From Hyparrhenia diplandra (lineage: Eukaryota > Streptophyta > Magnoliopsida > Poales > Poaceae): a stretch of DNA of 64,000 nucleotides. The notes under the pieces are model-generated. The model searched no databases. It had not been told where the DNA came from and was given only the letters and a program-made list of their open reading frames with translations. Location of the stretch: contig JADLZK010008581.1 of NCBI GenBank assembly GCA_015847255.1, positions 1-64,000 on the forward strand, given 5' to 3'. Both the position numbers and the translations under genes were made by a program. Positions 34,824 through 46,144 of the stretch are shown piece by piece. The stretch's first letter is position 1. Every line of letters begins with the position of its first letter.

Positions 34824-35830
34824 GGAGACTTTTGTGTGCCCTTAAAAAAGTTGGGTTGGATCTACATGCCCCTCTAAAGTTCATCTTTACCCGTGTGTCC
34901 AACTCAAATTTTATTTTGTCCTCCATACCCTTACGTCCATCGTATGTTTATTTTGCTCCGTTTGGGTGAACCGACTTGTTGGGCCACCACGGTGAAAATG
35001 ACCATCGCATTACCCTTTCTTTCTTTCTTTCTCCGGACCGTATCTACCGTATCTCTTTCCTCCCCGTCCCGGGCGAGCGGCGTGACCTCCAGCCGCCGCT
35101 CCGACTCAATCACATGCCGAAGTGAAACCCTAGGCTCGGCATCGGGCTTGGGCGCGGCGCGCTTGCTTTAGCGGGCGCCCAGAAAAGCCGTGCTCGTGGC
35201 AGCGCGGGCGGGCGGGCGTCTTGGCGGGCGGGCGCCTGGCAGCGGCTCGGGCGCCTTGAGGGGCGACGTCTGCAGCGCTGTCGGGAAGTGGGAGCAGCCA
35301 AGGCCGGGCGGGCGGCGGTAGGGCATGGCTTGAGGCTGTGGCATGGATTCGGGCGGCCATGGCATGGATTTCGTGAAGCACATCAATGTTGAGAAAAGAA
35401 TTATGTTGTGTGATGAAAACTTATCTGTTATGTCTATCTAGCTGTTGAGATATCAATGTTGAGAAAAAAAAATTGTTTCATTCATACGTACAAGCATCCA
35501 TACTAGCTGAGATATCAATGTTGAAAAAAAAATTGTTTCATTCATAGTACATACTATCCAGCCATTGTACAGGCGTCGAGCCATGTTAAGTGTTTGAAGG
35601 GAAAAAAAAAACATGTCCAGCCATGAGTATGAAGCAACCCATAACAGCTTTGAGGCCCAAGGGCAACTATGTCTTTTGTAACTAGAGTTAACTCCCGTTA
35701 CCTCTGATGCTTCACAGAAGGGTATGTGAGACACAATGAAAAATGGAGTTGGGTACCGGGTAAAGATTTAATTTCAGAGGGGTATAGAGATCCAACCCAT
35801 CTTTTATAAGGGCACACAAGTAAAAGCCTC
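34824..35830. mobile_element. Mutator-like element, non-autonomous (1,007 bp), possible Pack-MULE
   Basis: A perfect 9-bp target duplication TGTGAACAG stands at 34815-34823 and 35831-35839. The ends are long inverted repeats of 100 or more bases: left GGAGACTTTTGTGTGCCCTT, right (reverse complement) GAGGCTTTTACTTGTGTGCC, both continuing to GTTGGATCT...CCCCTCT and TTTACCC. Long TIRs plus a 9-bp duplication identify a MULE. The centre (35040-35390) is strongly GC-rich, sharply different from the AT-rich arms, which is the mark of captured host gene sequence, but its source is not recognisable. Repeated ATCAATGTTGA..AAAAAAATTGTTTCATTCATA units lie at 35449-35555. Confidence 0.92.
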
Positions 35831-35839
35831 TGTGAACAG

Positions 35840-36669
35840 GCACTGCAAGTTCTGTGTCCCATGCCGACCCTTGTCCGTTGCGGTCCTCGACCCTTGTTGA
35901 ACTAAACATAATATAAAAATTAATTAATTTATTTAGAAAAACGTGTTAAAAACATGAAAAAAAAAGAAGAAATTTCTACATTTCCAAAAGGACCTTAGAG
36001 TCTGATTGTTTGCCTTATAGTTTTAGCGTTAACTTAAATCAATATAAATGTGTGCATTTGTCTTGGTATTTGGTGGTTATGTACATAGGGAATTAAGCCG
36101 CATTGATAGAATTACATTTGGCCGTTTTCATTTCACGGGCACTCCGGACGCGTTTGATATAGGGCTCTTGGGGTGGCCAGAGCACTTCAAGTGCAGCCCC
36201 ACCATGTTTGATTTGGCTCATTTCCCTACCCAGCTTCCTAGTGTGCAAAATCCTCTCTCTCTCTCTCTCTCTCTCTCTTGTCTCCGTGGAACCGCTTGTA
36301 GGGTTCGTTGATTTTTCGACTGTGCGTTCTCGTCCTCGTGTGGCCGATTTGGGCGCAATGGTGGCGGCTTTGGTTGTTGGGCTTGTCTTTGAAAGTGAAT
36401 TCAAACACCGGGTCGCCTGGGCGTAACGATTTGGAACTTGAATCAAACAAGGCCTCTTTTCTTTTAGTCACGACTTGTTTGCGGCTGGCCAGGCTAGGCT
36501 CCCAGGACTGAGCCACCCTTTGCGCCCCCATCAAACGTACCCTCCATGCCGCAGCTTGAGGTCTCGTATTTGTTTATAGTTGAAGTATAGAGATATATAC
36601 AAATATTCCATTTTTTGTGTATCGCCCGAACCTACATTTTATAACATGAGTAAATCGGAGTAGTACATA
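35840..36669. other. Intergenic
   Basis: No gene is recognised. It holds a (CT)n microsatellite at 36253-36278. Open frames near 36048-36450 on both strands have no motif. Confidence 0.5.
36253..36278. repeat. (CT)13 microsatellite
   Basis: Thirteen perfect CT units in intergenic DNA. Confidence 0.9.
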
Positions 36670-36941
36670 ATCCCTCCGTATTTGTAAAGAAAGTCGTTTT
36701 GAGAAAACGCTTTTGAGTCAAACATTGAAAATATAAATCATCAATAACTTTTAACTGTTAAGTTTGTAAATGTGAAAATTATATGAATATATTTGTCTTA
36801 AAAATATTTTTAATAAAAAAAGTATACATATATCTCGTTTTTCATAAATATTTTTATAATAACAATTGGTTAAAGTTGTCATTTGAAGACCGTGTCGTTA
36901 TACTAAACGACTTTTTTTTTTTTATCAATGGCTGAAGGGAG
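36670..36941. mobile_element. Stowaway-type MITE (~272 bp), diverged
   Basis: Left end ATCCCTCCGTATTTGTAAAG, right end in inverted form (AAAAAAATCAATGGCTGAAGGGAG, with AAACGACTTT matching the left AAGTCGTTTT), flanked by TA. It is AT-rich and non-coding. Mismatches in the TIR show that it is older than the two other copies. Confidence 0.75.
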
Positions 36942-37914
36942 TACTAGCTAATGCAGACGATATAATGCCATGATAACCAATGTTAACAGCTAAATAAAAC
37001 TGGCATGATAACCAATGTAAACAGCTAAATAAAACTGAAGGAACTGCATCCACGAGCTAAGCTAGAGCTACCAGTCCCTCCCTCCCTCCCTCGACGACCA
37101 TGCACATGGTTAGGTCTTTTCTTGTCCGGGACCAAGCAAAGGGGAATCAGCCCGGGCATAACCAAACCACCCACCCAATCACAATCAATCATACTGTATC
37201 ATGCTCGCCACCTGGAGATGATTAGCGTCTCCCGTGATTACGCCTGCCGGTGGCCACCGCCATTGATGCCACGCACATGTCGCTGTCCTCACCATCACCT
37301 CCTTCTTTCGTGGCGTCGCCTCTTTTGGCAGCTGCAGCAGCAGCAGCAGCACAGCTGTGCCCAGTTGTGCGCCGCCCACCCCACCGCGGCTGTGTTTAGT
37401 ACCAGAAACTGGAAATACAAACTCACTATTCTTTTGTCACATTAAATCTTTTCATTTCACGTAGGGGAGACTAAATGTAGGTAAATAAAAAAACTAATTA
37501 CATAGTTTTGATGTACACGACGAGGACGATTCTTTTGAGCTAGTTACCGTGGTAGGATAATGTTCCACAAACAAAGCAGAAACGTCTTGCGGTGGCTTTT
37601 TTGATTCAGGAACAGTATTTTTCCACCTTTCCCACCAACTAAACACAGCCCGCGTCTGCTCTGCTCCCCCTCGGCGCCGCGTTCCTTCCCATCCCGTTCG
37701 CCACCTCCACACGCCTCCCTCTCTCTCCTTTATCTCTGCGCCGCGCCCCCCTCGCCCAGACTCTCTCTCCACTCCTCACACCAAGACAGCCAGCTCACGG
37801 GCTCTCTCTCGCCCTCCGCTTCCATCCTCTCCAACGCGCTTTCCCCACACACATCCCCCTTCGCCGCCGCCTGCTGCACTGCACACTCCCTCCGTCCGTC
37901 CGTCGCCGGGCGCC
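36942..37914. other. Upstream region of the RALF gene
   Basis: Includes a duplicated ATGATAACCAATGT(T/A)AACAGCTAAATAAAACTG unit in two adjacent copies (36972-37038), a short (CAG)n run at 37330-37350 and a CT-rich leader from about 37640 to the ATG. No clear TATA box was identified. Confidence 0.5.
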
Positions 37915-38310
37915 ATGGCTAGGCTATCGCTGCCGCTCCTTCTCCTGCTGCTGGCCGTGACATCGTCCGCCGCCGCTGCCGGGAGCCACATCGATCTGGA
38001 CCTGGGAACCTTCCTCTCCTCCTCCTCTTCCTCGGGCCGGAGGAAGGAGTGCCGGGGCACGGTGGCCGAGTGCCTCGCCACCGAGGACTCCGAGGAAGAG
38101 GACGGCCTGTACTTCGCCACCGGGTCCGCGGAATCCCACCGCCGCGCGCTCTACGGCGGCGGGTACATCAGCTACGGCGCGCTGCGTCGGGACAACGTGC
38201 CGTGCTCCCGCCGCGGCGCCAGCTACTACAACTGCCGACCCGGTGGACAGGCCAACCCCTACCACCGCGGCTGCTCCCCGCATCACCCGATGCCGCGGCT
38301 GAGGAGATGA
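37915..38310 (+). CDS. RALF: RALF (rapid alkalinization factor) preproprotein, C-terminal frameshift
   Basis: RALFs are secreted cysteine-rich peptides sensed by CrRLK1L receptor kinases (FERONIA type) with LLG co-receptors and LRX proteins; they cause apoplastic alkalinisation and growth arrest. ATG at 37915 (gccATGgct). Signal peptide MARLSLPLLLLLLAVTSSAA; propeptide with KECRGTVAECL, acidic stretch; subtilase (S1P) cleavage site RRAL; mature peptide begins with the receptor-binding YISYGALRRDNVPC and continues SRRGASYYNCRPGG and NPYHRGC. In the frame as given the tail is SPHHPMPRLRR and the fourth conserved cysteine is missing. One frame over, the same bases read ITRCRG followed by a stop at 38300-38302, the normal RALF ending. 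So a one-base gain near 38275-38281 (CTCCCCGC) breaks the end; assembly error or real mutation cannot be told apart here. Confidence 0.95.
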   Translation: MARLSLPLLLLLLAVTSSAAAAGSHIDLDLGTFLSSSSSSGRRKECRGTVAECLATEDSEEEDGLYFATGSAESHRRALYGGGYISYGALRRDNVPCSRRGASYYNCRPGGQANPYHRGCSPHHPMPRLRR

Positions 38311-40271
38311 GGCGCCGCCGGCCGGCCGGATCTGCTGGTGCCGAGTAAAGGTCCGGCCTTTCGACGCTCCTCCAACCTCCGCTCCCCGCCGGCCAGGCCG
38401 AGAATAAGTTGTTTCGATTCTACCGCTGTTACTTACTAGAGCTATGTATGGATTCCATTCAAGTGTTGTATGGATTTGTTTCTCAGTCAGATCTTTGTGG
38501 TGTTGTAAAGTAAGGAGATGGGGATGGATGGATTCTAGCTTCCCCTATGTCGGCTTAATACTTACTGTATGAACATATATATACTCTTATTCTTTCCATT
38601 GCTTTTGATTTGATTGCTTGCTTGCTTCCTTCCTTTCCTGCCTCCCAAGTGTTCTTTGTATGCAGTGATTGTTATATTATTAGTGTAAAAACCAAGAGAC
38701 AGATTCAGTGTTTCCCTTGCTGTTTGATGGAATACATAAGAATGCTGTGATTTGGCTCAGCTGGGTTTCATCCTACAGATAGATCTACAGCAGCATATAC
38801 CAAACCCAGCCATGGCCTGCCCTGGAATGCCACTCACTACTCATCTGCAGATGAATGCAGATCCTGCCTCCCTGCTCTTCTTTCTTCTGTTTCAATCTCA
38901 CCTGCATTGCTTGGAATGGAGAGCACACAAGCACCACCAGGAACATGGAAGAACATGCGTCCTTGTTCTCAATCTATCTATAATAATCTTTACTAGTACA
39001 GTTTTCTACTGGCTAAACATGTACGGCACTAGGGCGTCTGCCTTGTTTGTTGAATTTAATACTAGTTCTTGCAGGCTGGGATCAGATGATAGTGATACCC
39101 ACGTTGAGTGTTTGCTATCTGATTGAGTGATTGGCATAGCTGGTTGCGTTTTGACCATTCAAATTGAAGCGCATCGTTGTTGACAGTATCGTCAGCTACT
39201 CCAACTCATGCATAGTAGAGTATACATTCTCAGATTGTGAAATCACAGGCAGATTTTGTTTAGGGGAAAAAGGAAGAAGAAATCTAGAGCATCATCATCT
39301 GCCATGGCTGTGTCTCAACAACCCTTGCGATTTCTGTGCATTCTGCTGAGTGCTAGGCATCGTCTCCACTTCTACAAGAAGATTGATATGAAAGCATGAA
39401 ACCATTATATTTCCCAGGGAAAAAAAATATTTCCTACACTGGGTGTGCATTTTATAAATTTTTATTCTGCTGAGTAATTTATATGCATTTAGCTAGGCAT
39501 CGTCTGGAGGACGGTGGTTGGGAGGAATAAGTGCCTCCGTGTTCTTCATGACGCGGCATCTTCATCGTTCTGCGCGCCATGTGGATTTGTTTGTTTATAT
39601 AATATCGAGGGAATAAATGACCTGTTTATTGTTTTGGCAGCAGAGTAGCTATAGCTGTAAAAAAAAAAACACACACACACACACACACTTGATAATGACT
39701 GCTGCTGTCTCGGAATCGGAACGACCCGTCCCACAAATAGTTTATTCTTTTCATCTGAAGGTTGTGAAATGCTCTGTTTGCGTTTTATTTAGCCTAGTAG
39801 TTATTTGTTCTCAAAAATGTATACAGCTACATCTGAGATAGAGAAAAAGTAGCACTTTGATTATGTGCTCTTTGTTCAAATATTTTGGTTTTCGATATTT
39901 TTAGTTCTATTTCTTTTTCACTGGATTTTTAGAAACGTTTTTTTTTTTTCAATTCAATTGGTGGTAGATTTATTTTTGTTTTGGCTCGTGGATCGTGATG
40001 TGTTTTTAGTGGATCGTGAGGCGGCCTGGGCGGCTGGGCTTAGCCTGGTTCACTCACCGGCCATATTGGCCTATAACGAAGATGGGCCTTGAATCATCAT
40101 CTTCATTGGCCCCAGCTCATTTTACACTATGAGCTGGCTGTCGCCGGGTGACAATGGGCTGGACTGTGCGAGGCCCATCTGGAGAGAAAGTTGAAGGCCC
40201 AGCCTGCTGCTACCAGTACGACAAAGGCCAAGCTTTGCCCATTCTCTCTTTCCATCATTTACCGTGGTATT
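38311..40271. other. 3' flank of RALF, intergenic
   Basis: The first ~280 bases are the presumed 3'UTR. An (AC)n run lies at 39670-39688. No other gene is recognised; open frames here have no motif. Confidence 0.5.
39670..39688. repeat. (CA)n microsatellite
   Basis: About nine CA units following a ten-base A run. Confidence 0.85.
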
Positions 40272-40288
40272 TGCATTCACTCTTGCAG

Positions 40289-40588
40289 GTGGCTTGTAGT
40301 CCAGAACGGCCCAGGTGGACGCTTACCTATCGAGTTCAAATTGCGGTGCTCGCATTTTTTTCTTGAGATTTTTCAGGATTTACCGGTGTTATGCATTAAG
40401 TGGTAGCGGCGTTCGTCGTCGACGAGGTGCTATGGTGACTTCGAGAATCTCGAGATCGCATTTCTGCTGCCGGTGGCCGGAGGTGCTCATAGAGGTAGGG
40501 TTTGCGTGCGTGTGTTCATAGGGGTGAGTGTGCGTGCATTGTGGCGTGCGCATTGTACTGTGTAATTCTCAAAAAAAAAAAAAAAATC
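40289..40588 (+). mobile_element. Complete SINE (~300 bp)
   Basis: A perfect 17-bp target duplication TGCATTCACTCTTGCAG flanks it (40272-40288 and 40589-40605). It begins GTGGCTTGTAGTCCAGAACG (A-box-like), has a B-box-like GAGTTCAAATTG about 35 bases on, and ends in a 16-base poly-A run. Pol III boxes, a tail, a 300-bp size and a long target duplication identify a SINE. The 3' part (TGTGTTCATAGGGGTGAGTG) is shared with the tail fragment at 13.7 kb, suggesting use of a common LINE partner. Confidence 0.9.
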
Positions 40589-40605
40589 TGCATTCACTCT
40601 TGCAG

Positions 40606-41815
40606 TTCCAGTCCTTCCATTGCAAGTACGGTGGCTCAGGCGTGTAGATTTGTTAGCAGGTTGGCCATCAATTGGCACCATACGGTGTTTGATTGAAGTC
40701 TCCTTCAGGGAGTCTCTCTTTTGGCATCCTTCAATTCCACACAAGCTCTGACAAAACAATGTGAGCATGAGTAACCAGTGGTGCTCATTTGTCATCAAGT
40801 TGGATCAAATTAAGTGCTCGAACAATAATTAGCAAGTCATAACAGCGCTTGACTGTTACTAGATCTAAATAAATAATAATATAGCGGAGAAGCTCCTTTC
40901 GCCATTCGTAATCTCCCAAAATAGAACAATAAACAGGAGCCCTCCCGATGATGATAATATCTGGTGCTTCCAGAAATATTTAGGCGAGTAATATTCTTTG
41001 AAATGTTAGAAGTAGACTATGTTTATCTTGATCTTTTGAAGACGGAGTGCTGAGTAAAGTAGTAGCATCTCACTTTTTTTCCCACGTAGCAGCACGTGGT
41101 GTGGAAGTGTTGTGCTCAGGATTTTTGAGATGAGGCACAAAAATTATTTGCGCCTGTGCGAATAGCAAAAGGGTGTAGCGGGGAGAGTATAAAACCTCCT
41201 TTGGGAGATGACAGAGAATTCATCTGTGGCAAAATTGAATTTTGTGAAAGCAGGAAATGATGACAATTAGTGTAATGCACTGAGTCTTGCCTAAAAGGTT
41301 GTGCTATACGAAATATAAAATAGCGCAATCAACGAAATGTTGTGTATACGACTTATCTAGGCTCGAGCAGAGAATCCGAAATTCCTTTCAGAACCCGCTA
41401 CAGGTCTCTAAAATTTTAGAGAATTGTCTTTGGAGAAACGAGGCCGGATGACCCTAGAGACCATGAGCTAATGCACCTTCGCTATTTACAAGCAACGCCT
41501 GGGTGCATGAATACTCCTTCTCTATCTTCGAAGATTTCTATAGGGCAAATGCCCTTCACTGCTTGTGCACAAATACGAGACGCAGCCCAGCCCCTGCATG
41601 AAAAATCATAACCCCCACAAGTCAACCTACAAAGCTTCTGCCATACGTTGTGGCTGTCTGACATTTCACGAGCTAATCTCCTCTTGCTTTTTCAGTACGA
41701 CGGAATGATATGTGATGAGTTAGGCTCACAAGGTGCTTCGGGTGCGAAACGACAAAGGAAGAAAAACAGGCAAAAGATCAAAATCTGACTCGGCCAGGCC
41801 AACAGAAAACGAAAA
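40606..41815. other. Intergenic, no gene recognised
   Basis: No coding motif seen. The right part, from about 41700, probably belongs to the LTR element whose end lies at 42.6-43.2 kb. Confidence 0.45.
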
Positions 41816-42090
41816 GCGCTGAGGGCTAATTTCGTCTCTATCCACCCATCACCTCAAAAATTTGAGGAAGTTGGAGCCGAAATAACATATAAGTGTTGAG
41901 GGGTCCATTTTAACTTTATTTGCCCTCACCTTCAAAAGTTTGGGGGATTTAGCGCGAAATTATATAAAAGCACCGAGGGGGTTCGCTTCGCCTTTATTCG
42001 CCCCACGCCTCAAAAAGTTTGGGGGAGAGTTGGTGCCATGATAGTATAAAGGCAATGAGGGCTCATTTCGCCTTTGTCCACACCATTTTA
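41816..42090. repeat. Tandem repeat, ~3.5 units of about 80 bp
   Basis: Each unit reads roughly GAGGG..C.TTTCGCCTTTATTCGCCCCA..CCTCAAAA..TTTGGGGGA, then A..TAGTATAAAAGC. Four starts are seen near 41821, 41897, 41975 and 42057. Such repeats occur in the 3' non-coding internal region of plant LTR retrotransposons. Confidence 0.7.
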
Positions 42091-42638
42091 AAAAAAGTTA
42101 GCCAATGACTTGAATATTAATAATAAAAATAAATAAATAATAATAAAATGAAAATCAACAATCCAACAGGCCCATCATCACCTTTAAAACTTTCGCCATT
42201 GATTCGACGTCGTTAAGCTGCCGTTGGTATCTTTGACATGCAAAAGCACAACCAGGGGAAGTTGCTGCAAAGCACATTAGATAAAGCAATCCACCCAATG
42301 AAAGAGGCTTTGCCTAGCGTCCGTGAACGAGGGTCTCAAGACACCCATGATCATCTATAGCTACTGGGCTTAGCGCCAACCACTTTGCCTACCTTCATTG
42401 TGTCTTGCGAGGAGCAAGCTACCAAGGATGTGACTAGGAGGTGTGAGCAAAGGGATCCATTGAAGACTATCAAAGAGAAGTTGAAGAATATCGAGGCATA
42501 AAACAACCCTGAAGCTATTCATGTGTAGACAAAAACATGTACTAGGAATCTTAGCTGCAATTGGGACCACTACACCTTGTTGTATTCAGCTATTGGGTTT
42601 TGAACCTTCATTCAAAACTGATTAGTTGAGGGTCTACT
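42091..42638. other. Internal 3' region of an LTR element
   Basis: A short protein-like run on + near 42410-42500 (QATKDVTRRCEQRDPLKTIK) is present, without a recognised family. The stretch ends with GGGTCTAC just before the presumed LTR. Confidence 0.35.
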
Positions 42639-43190
42639 GTTGGGGGTGTGTTGTGTGTTGGTGATCCCCCATTGATGTGTTTTAGTCCCAATTATACACC
42701 TTGGGAATTATCCATATGATGTTAGGTCCATTTGTAGCCCATAGTGACATTTTGAAATACCAGCCTTGCCGTGGGTAACAAGAGAACAACCCCTTTTACC
42801 TTCTCTATAAAGGGGAGAAGGGAGGAGGAGGAGAAGGAAGAGGAGGTCGGCTGCTCTCTTTTCTCTCTTAACCCCTTTCACTCTAGCTTGCCTTCCTACG
42901 AGTTCTTAATCCGGTCCATCATTAGTTCAATGAAGAATCCCCCGCAATGTAAATATAGTTCAGTTCAATGCAATCTAATGAATATATTTGTGCATGCATT
43001 AGTATGTGTAGCATTTGTTATTTCTTACTTCTAAGCACTAGTTTTGCTTACCTTTTTGTATGTGTTTGGATTAGATGGGCCCATATCAGAACCGATGGGA
43101 TCAAATATTTATTTTGAGTTTGGTGTATCATTTGTGTACAATATATATGTAGTTATCGGGAGTTTTTTTTGAGATGATTCTTGTTACGTT
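42639..43190 (+). mobile_element. Probable LTR (plus orientation)
   Basis: Begins TGTTGGGGGTGTGTTG after a purine-rich GAGGGTCTAC and contains a TATAAAG box (42806-42812) followed by a purine-rich leader. The right end and target duplication are not determined. No second LTR is visible in the window, so the element is truncated or a fragment. Confidence 0.45.
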
Positions 43191-43590
43191 CGGCGAATTC
43201 AAATTTTGACCCCGTCCCTATAAAATGCCCGCCTCCCATCCCCGCCCGGCACCACCACCACAGCGGCGGCCCCGATCGATCCGATCAAGCTTGCTTGGAA
43301 GCACGTACTCCCCGATGGTGATCGAGCTGTACGCGCGCTTTCCTCGGTCGTCGGTTCTCACGCAAACGGCGACTCACATGGCGGCATCCGCGGAAGGAGT
43401 CGGCGACCTCGGCGCGGCGTCTTCGACTTCGATGTCATCAAGCCTCGGATTTGGTGGACAACCTCGACTCGACATCTTCGGCGACTTTGGCGTCATCAAG
43501 CCTTGGATGATTTGGGCGACCTCGGCCAGCGACATCATCCAAGCCTTGGGTTTCGACTCGCTTGTCGTCGGCCCGACGGCGAGTTCCATG
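43191..43590 (+). other. GC-rich gene-like flank left of the gypsy insertion
   Basis: A TATAAAATG box (43221-43229) is followed by a leader and an open frame to the gypsy insertion point (for example MAASAEGVGDLGAASSTSMS), with an internally repeated GACxTCATCAAGCCTxGG motif. The frame is cut by the target duplication CCATG. It may be a gene or transposon frame split by the gypsy element; DNA right of the element (58026 on) was not found to continue a clear frame. Confidence 0.35.
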
Positions 43591-44910
43591 TCGGCGGTTC
43601 GAGGGCGGCGGGCGCCGGTGCCGCGGCAATAAAAAATTTGTAGGCTGCGTGCCTCCTCCCTCAATGGCGTAGGCGCAAGGTGGACCGGGGGGGCGGCGGT
43701 TTATCTGGTTCGGGCCAGCGGGGCCCCTACGTCCCGGCGGGGGTGCGTCACGCTTCGTGTTACTCGCTCAAAGGTGAGCTGCGGTAGGGGGTTCTGAGGC
43801 GGTCGTGTGGGAGAGAAGCGGTCTCAAGCCCCCCGATCGTGGTTGCGGTGGTTGTGGTGGCGGTTTTCTCAGGTGTGAACCCGGGGTTGAAAATGGGATT
43901 GAGTCGAATCTCACCGAATCGAACCCCTTCTAATGAGACATTACTCCCCCTTTTATAGGAGAAGGAGAGATAATGTTTACATTGGTGGTTGCCTAGGTGG
44001 CTAATTCGAGGCTACAGCGGTTGCATGTCTTGCCAGGGCGCGCGGCCTGGTTTTGGGCGTTACGGCGAAGACACGCGTCGGATCCGATGGCGGGCGTCTT
44101 GGTTCCACAGCGTGGGCCGAGGGGTCTGTGGCGTCCCTCACGATCCGCATGGCGAGGGCGGTCCCGGCGGTTCAGCGCCTTGCGTGTCAAGTGCCCGGTC
44201 GGCCTATCGTGGCGCTTTGACGGTGCTCTGGGAAGTGAGCGGTGTCATCTTGGCTCCCGTCTTGGGGTGGCGAAAACACGTCGGTTCGGCATTGCGTCCC
44301 ATCGGGTCGGTTGGGAGGCGGTCGGTCGATTTGGCCCAGGCGTGTCGATGGCACCGGGCGCCTTACATCACGCGACGCGTGAATGCGGTGGTTTCCCTTT
44401 CCTCGGACGGAACCTCCCGCCCGGGGTCGCGACCCAAGGCGGGCTAGTTGTTGCCGCACCCGAGGATGGAGGCTGGTCCCCTCGGGCGAGACGGAGTTTT
44501 TGCGCCCGAGGGGTGGTGAGCTAGGCCACCCTCGGACGAATCGGAGATTTCCCCGGGTGGTGAGCTAGGCTAGCCTCGGGCGAATCGGAGGCGTGAGGTT
44601 GAGCCCGAGCCATGGTTTGGCTAGCGGTCGGCGTGGAGCGTCGTGGTTCGTTGTTCGGTGAGGTCCTTGACCTTGTCGCCGTGGCGTAATAAGCTCTTGT
44701 GCGTCGCGGTGACTCCATTCGGGCGCTTGTGGGCCGTTCGTGGTGGCTGCTCCGTCGTCGGGTAAGCGTCGTGGCTCAATGGCCTGGTCCATCGTTTCGG
44801 GCCGTCCCTCGTGCGGGATGATAGCGAGGCTTAGGTTTCACGGGCCTTGGCGGGCGACAAATTCTCATAGTTTGAGAATGTCTCGAGGCCCAATATTTTG
44901 GTCCCCGACG
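43591..44910 (-). repeat. 3' LTR of the gypsy element
   Basis: About 1,320 bp. Shared with the other LTR are GTGCCTCCTCCCTCAATGGC, CTAATGAGACATTACTCCCC and AATGTCTCGAGGCCCAATAT. On -, TATAAAAG-type sequence (from 43956-43963) marks the likely promoter. The first base next to the polypurine tract is changed (CG in place of TG). Confidence 0.9.
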
Positions 44911-45957
44911 GTAGCCCCGAGCCCCGGCGGTGAGGACTCGCCAGGGTTCCCCTGCCGTTCCGTCGCCTTGTTGTTTCTCGGGGTGGTTCGTCTACAAGGG
45001 GTGCGTGGCGCTTTCCGTTAGATGTAACCGAGGCCTCGAATGGAATGGCGGATTCCTTCGGGTCTTTTATGTCTCGCAAGACCAGCAAGGCGAAAGCGAC
45101 TCTTAAGTGCGCTTGTTTGTGCGGAGCGTGTTTGTTTTACGTGGGCAGCCCAGGCCGCGCTTATGTCTTAAAGGCCGACCGGGCCTCCTCGACTTTGATC
45201 ATACGCTCCTCTCGCCCCCTCAAGAGAGGGAGGAGGAGGGAGACACGTCACAATGCCCAGTAAGCCGAATGTGTCGTGCTCCGGTGAGCGTTGTAGCGGT
45301 CTGTTTAAGCGGGGTGCCCGTGCCCTTGCCGGAGCAAAGGGTCGGCTATGTGATCAGATTCACCCCATGAGACTGCTGGACCGGCAGCGGATCCGGGGTT
45401 TGGGCGGACCAACCCCCCCGAGGAACTGTAATCCTCCCACGGATGGGACATCTCTATAAGCGGCACCGCGGGCCTTAAAACATGTGGGAAATCCAGCCCG
45501 GGGGCCGGGTATAGGCGGTTGTGCATTTCCCTCCTGTCCCACGGCTCGGGTTATCCCGGGGCATTTGTAGAAACCCTTGTGGGCCCGGCTGGCAACCTGC
45601 GGAGCGTGGGGGTGTGTCGGCCGAGGCGCGTTTGGTTCCGCCCGGGCGGGCGGGCGCCGTCATCGGACGACTTTTTGCCCCTTAGGGTGGGCGCTCGGGC
45701 GGGTATGGATGGCGGGACGGTTTACCACGGCCCGGGAGGCGAAGCGTCTCCTCGGCTGCGCTCGGCGGCGTGCTGTTCAAGTCCGATGGGGCGTGGCCAC
45801 GTGGCTTCTGTCGGCGGAGATCGGCGCCGTCAAGGTTCATTAATGCCCTTGGCGGTTCCACCCAGCGCCGAGCCGTTGGATGGCGATTTCGTTCCATCAT
45901 GGGCCGTCCATTCCGAGTCGGTTCGATTGCCGGGCCGGCGGTTTGCCTTCCCTTCCC
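44911..45957 (+). promoter_or_regulatory. Spacer between 3' LTR and antisense gene, probable promoter region
   Basis: About 1 kb without a recognised protein on either strand. It ends in the TATA box of the antisense gene, so it is the natural place for that gene's promoter. Open frames (60-147 codons) in all frames reflect high GC. Confidence 0.45.
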
Positions 45958-45965
45958 TATAAATA
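45958..45965 (+). promoter_or_regulatory. TATA box of the antisense accessory gene
   Basis: TATAAATA in the context CCC-TATAAATA-TGGG, on + and thus opposite to gag-pol. It is followed by a CT-rich and then GAGAGAGAGA-rich leader and an ATG at 46145 about 180 bases on. Confidence 0.7.
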
Positions 45966-46144
45966 TGGGATTTCGCCCGGCCTGATAGTTGCTCCCTTGC
46001 TCTTCGCCATCGCCTTCTTGCCTTCTTCTTTGCGGCAATCGAGAGAGAGAGATAGTGTGGGAGAGATTAAGGGAGAGATTCACTTGCCTTGCGCTCGTGT
46101 GATCGGGGTCGCTAGCGGTTGCCACCCTTCATCTCCCTTAATCC

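Noticed and set aside
41816..42090. CRISPR-like array
   Set aside because: Repeat units are diverged, with no spacers of constant length, and the DNA is a plant nuclear genome.
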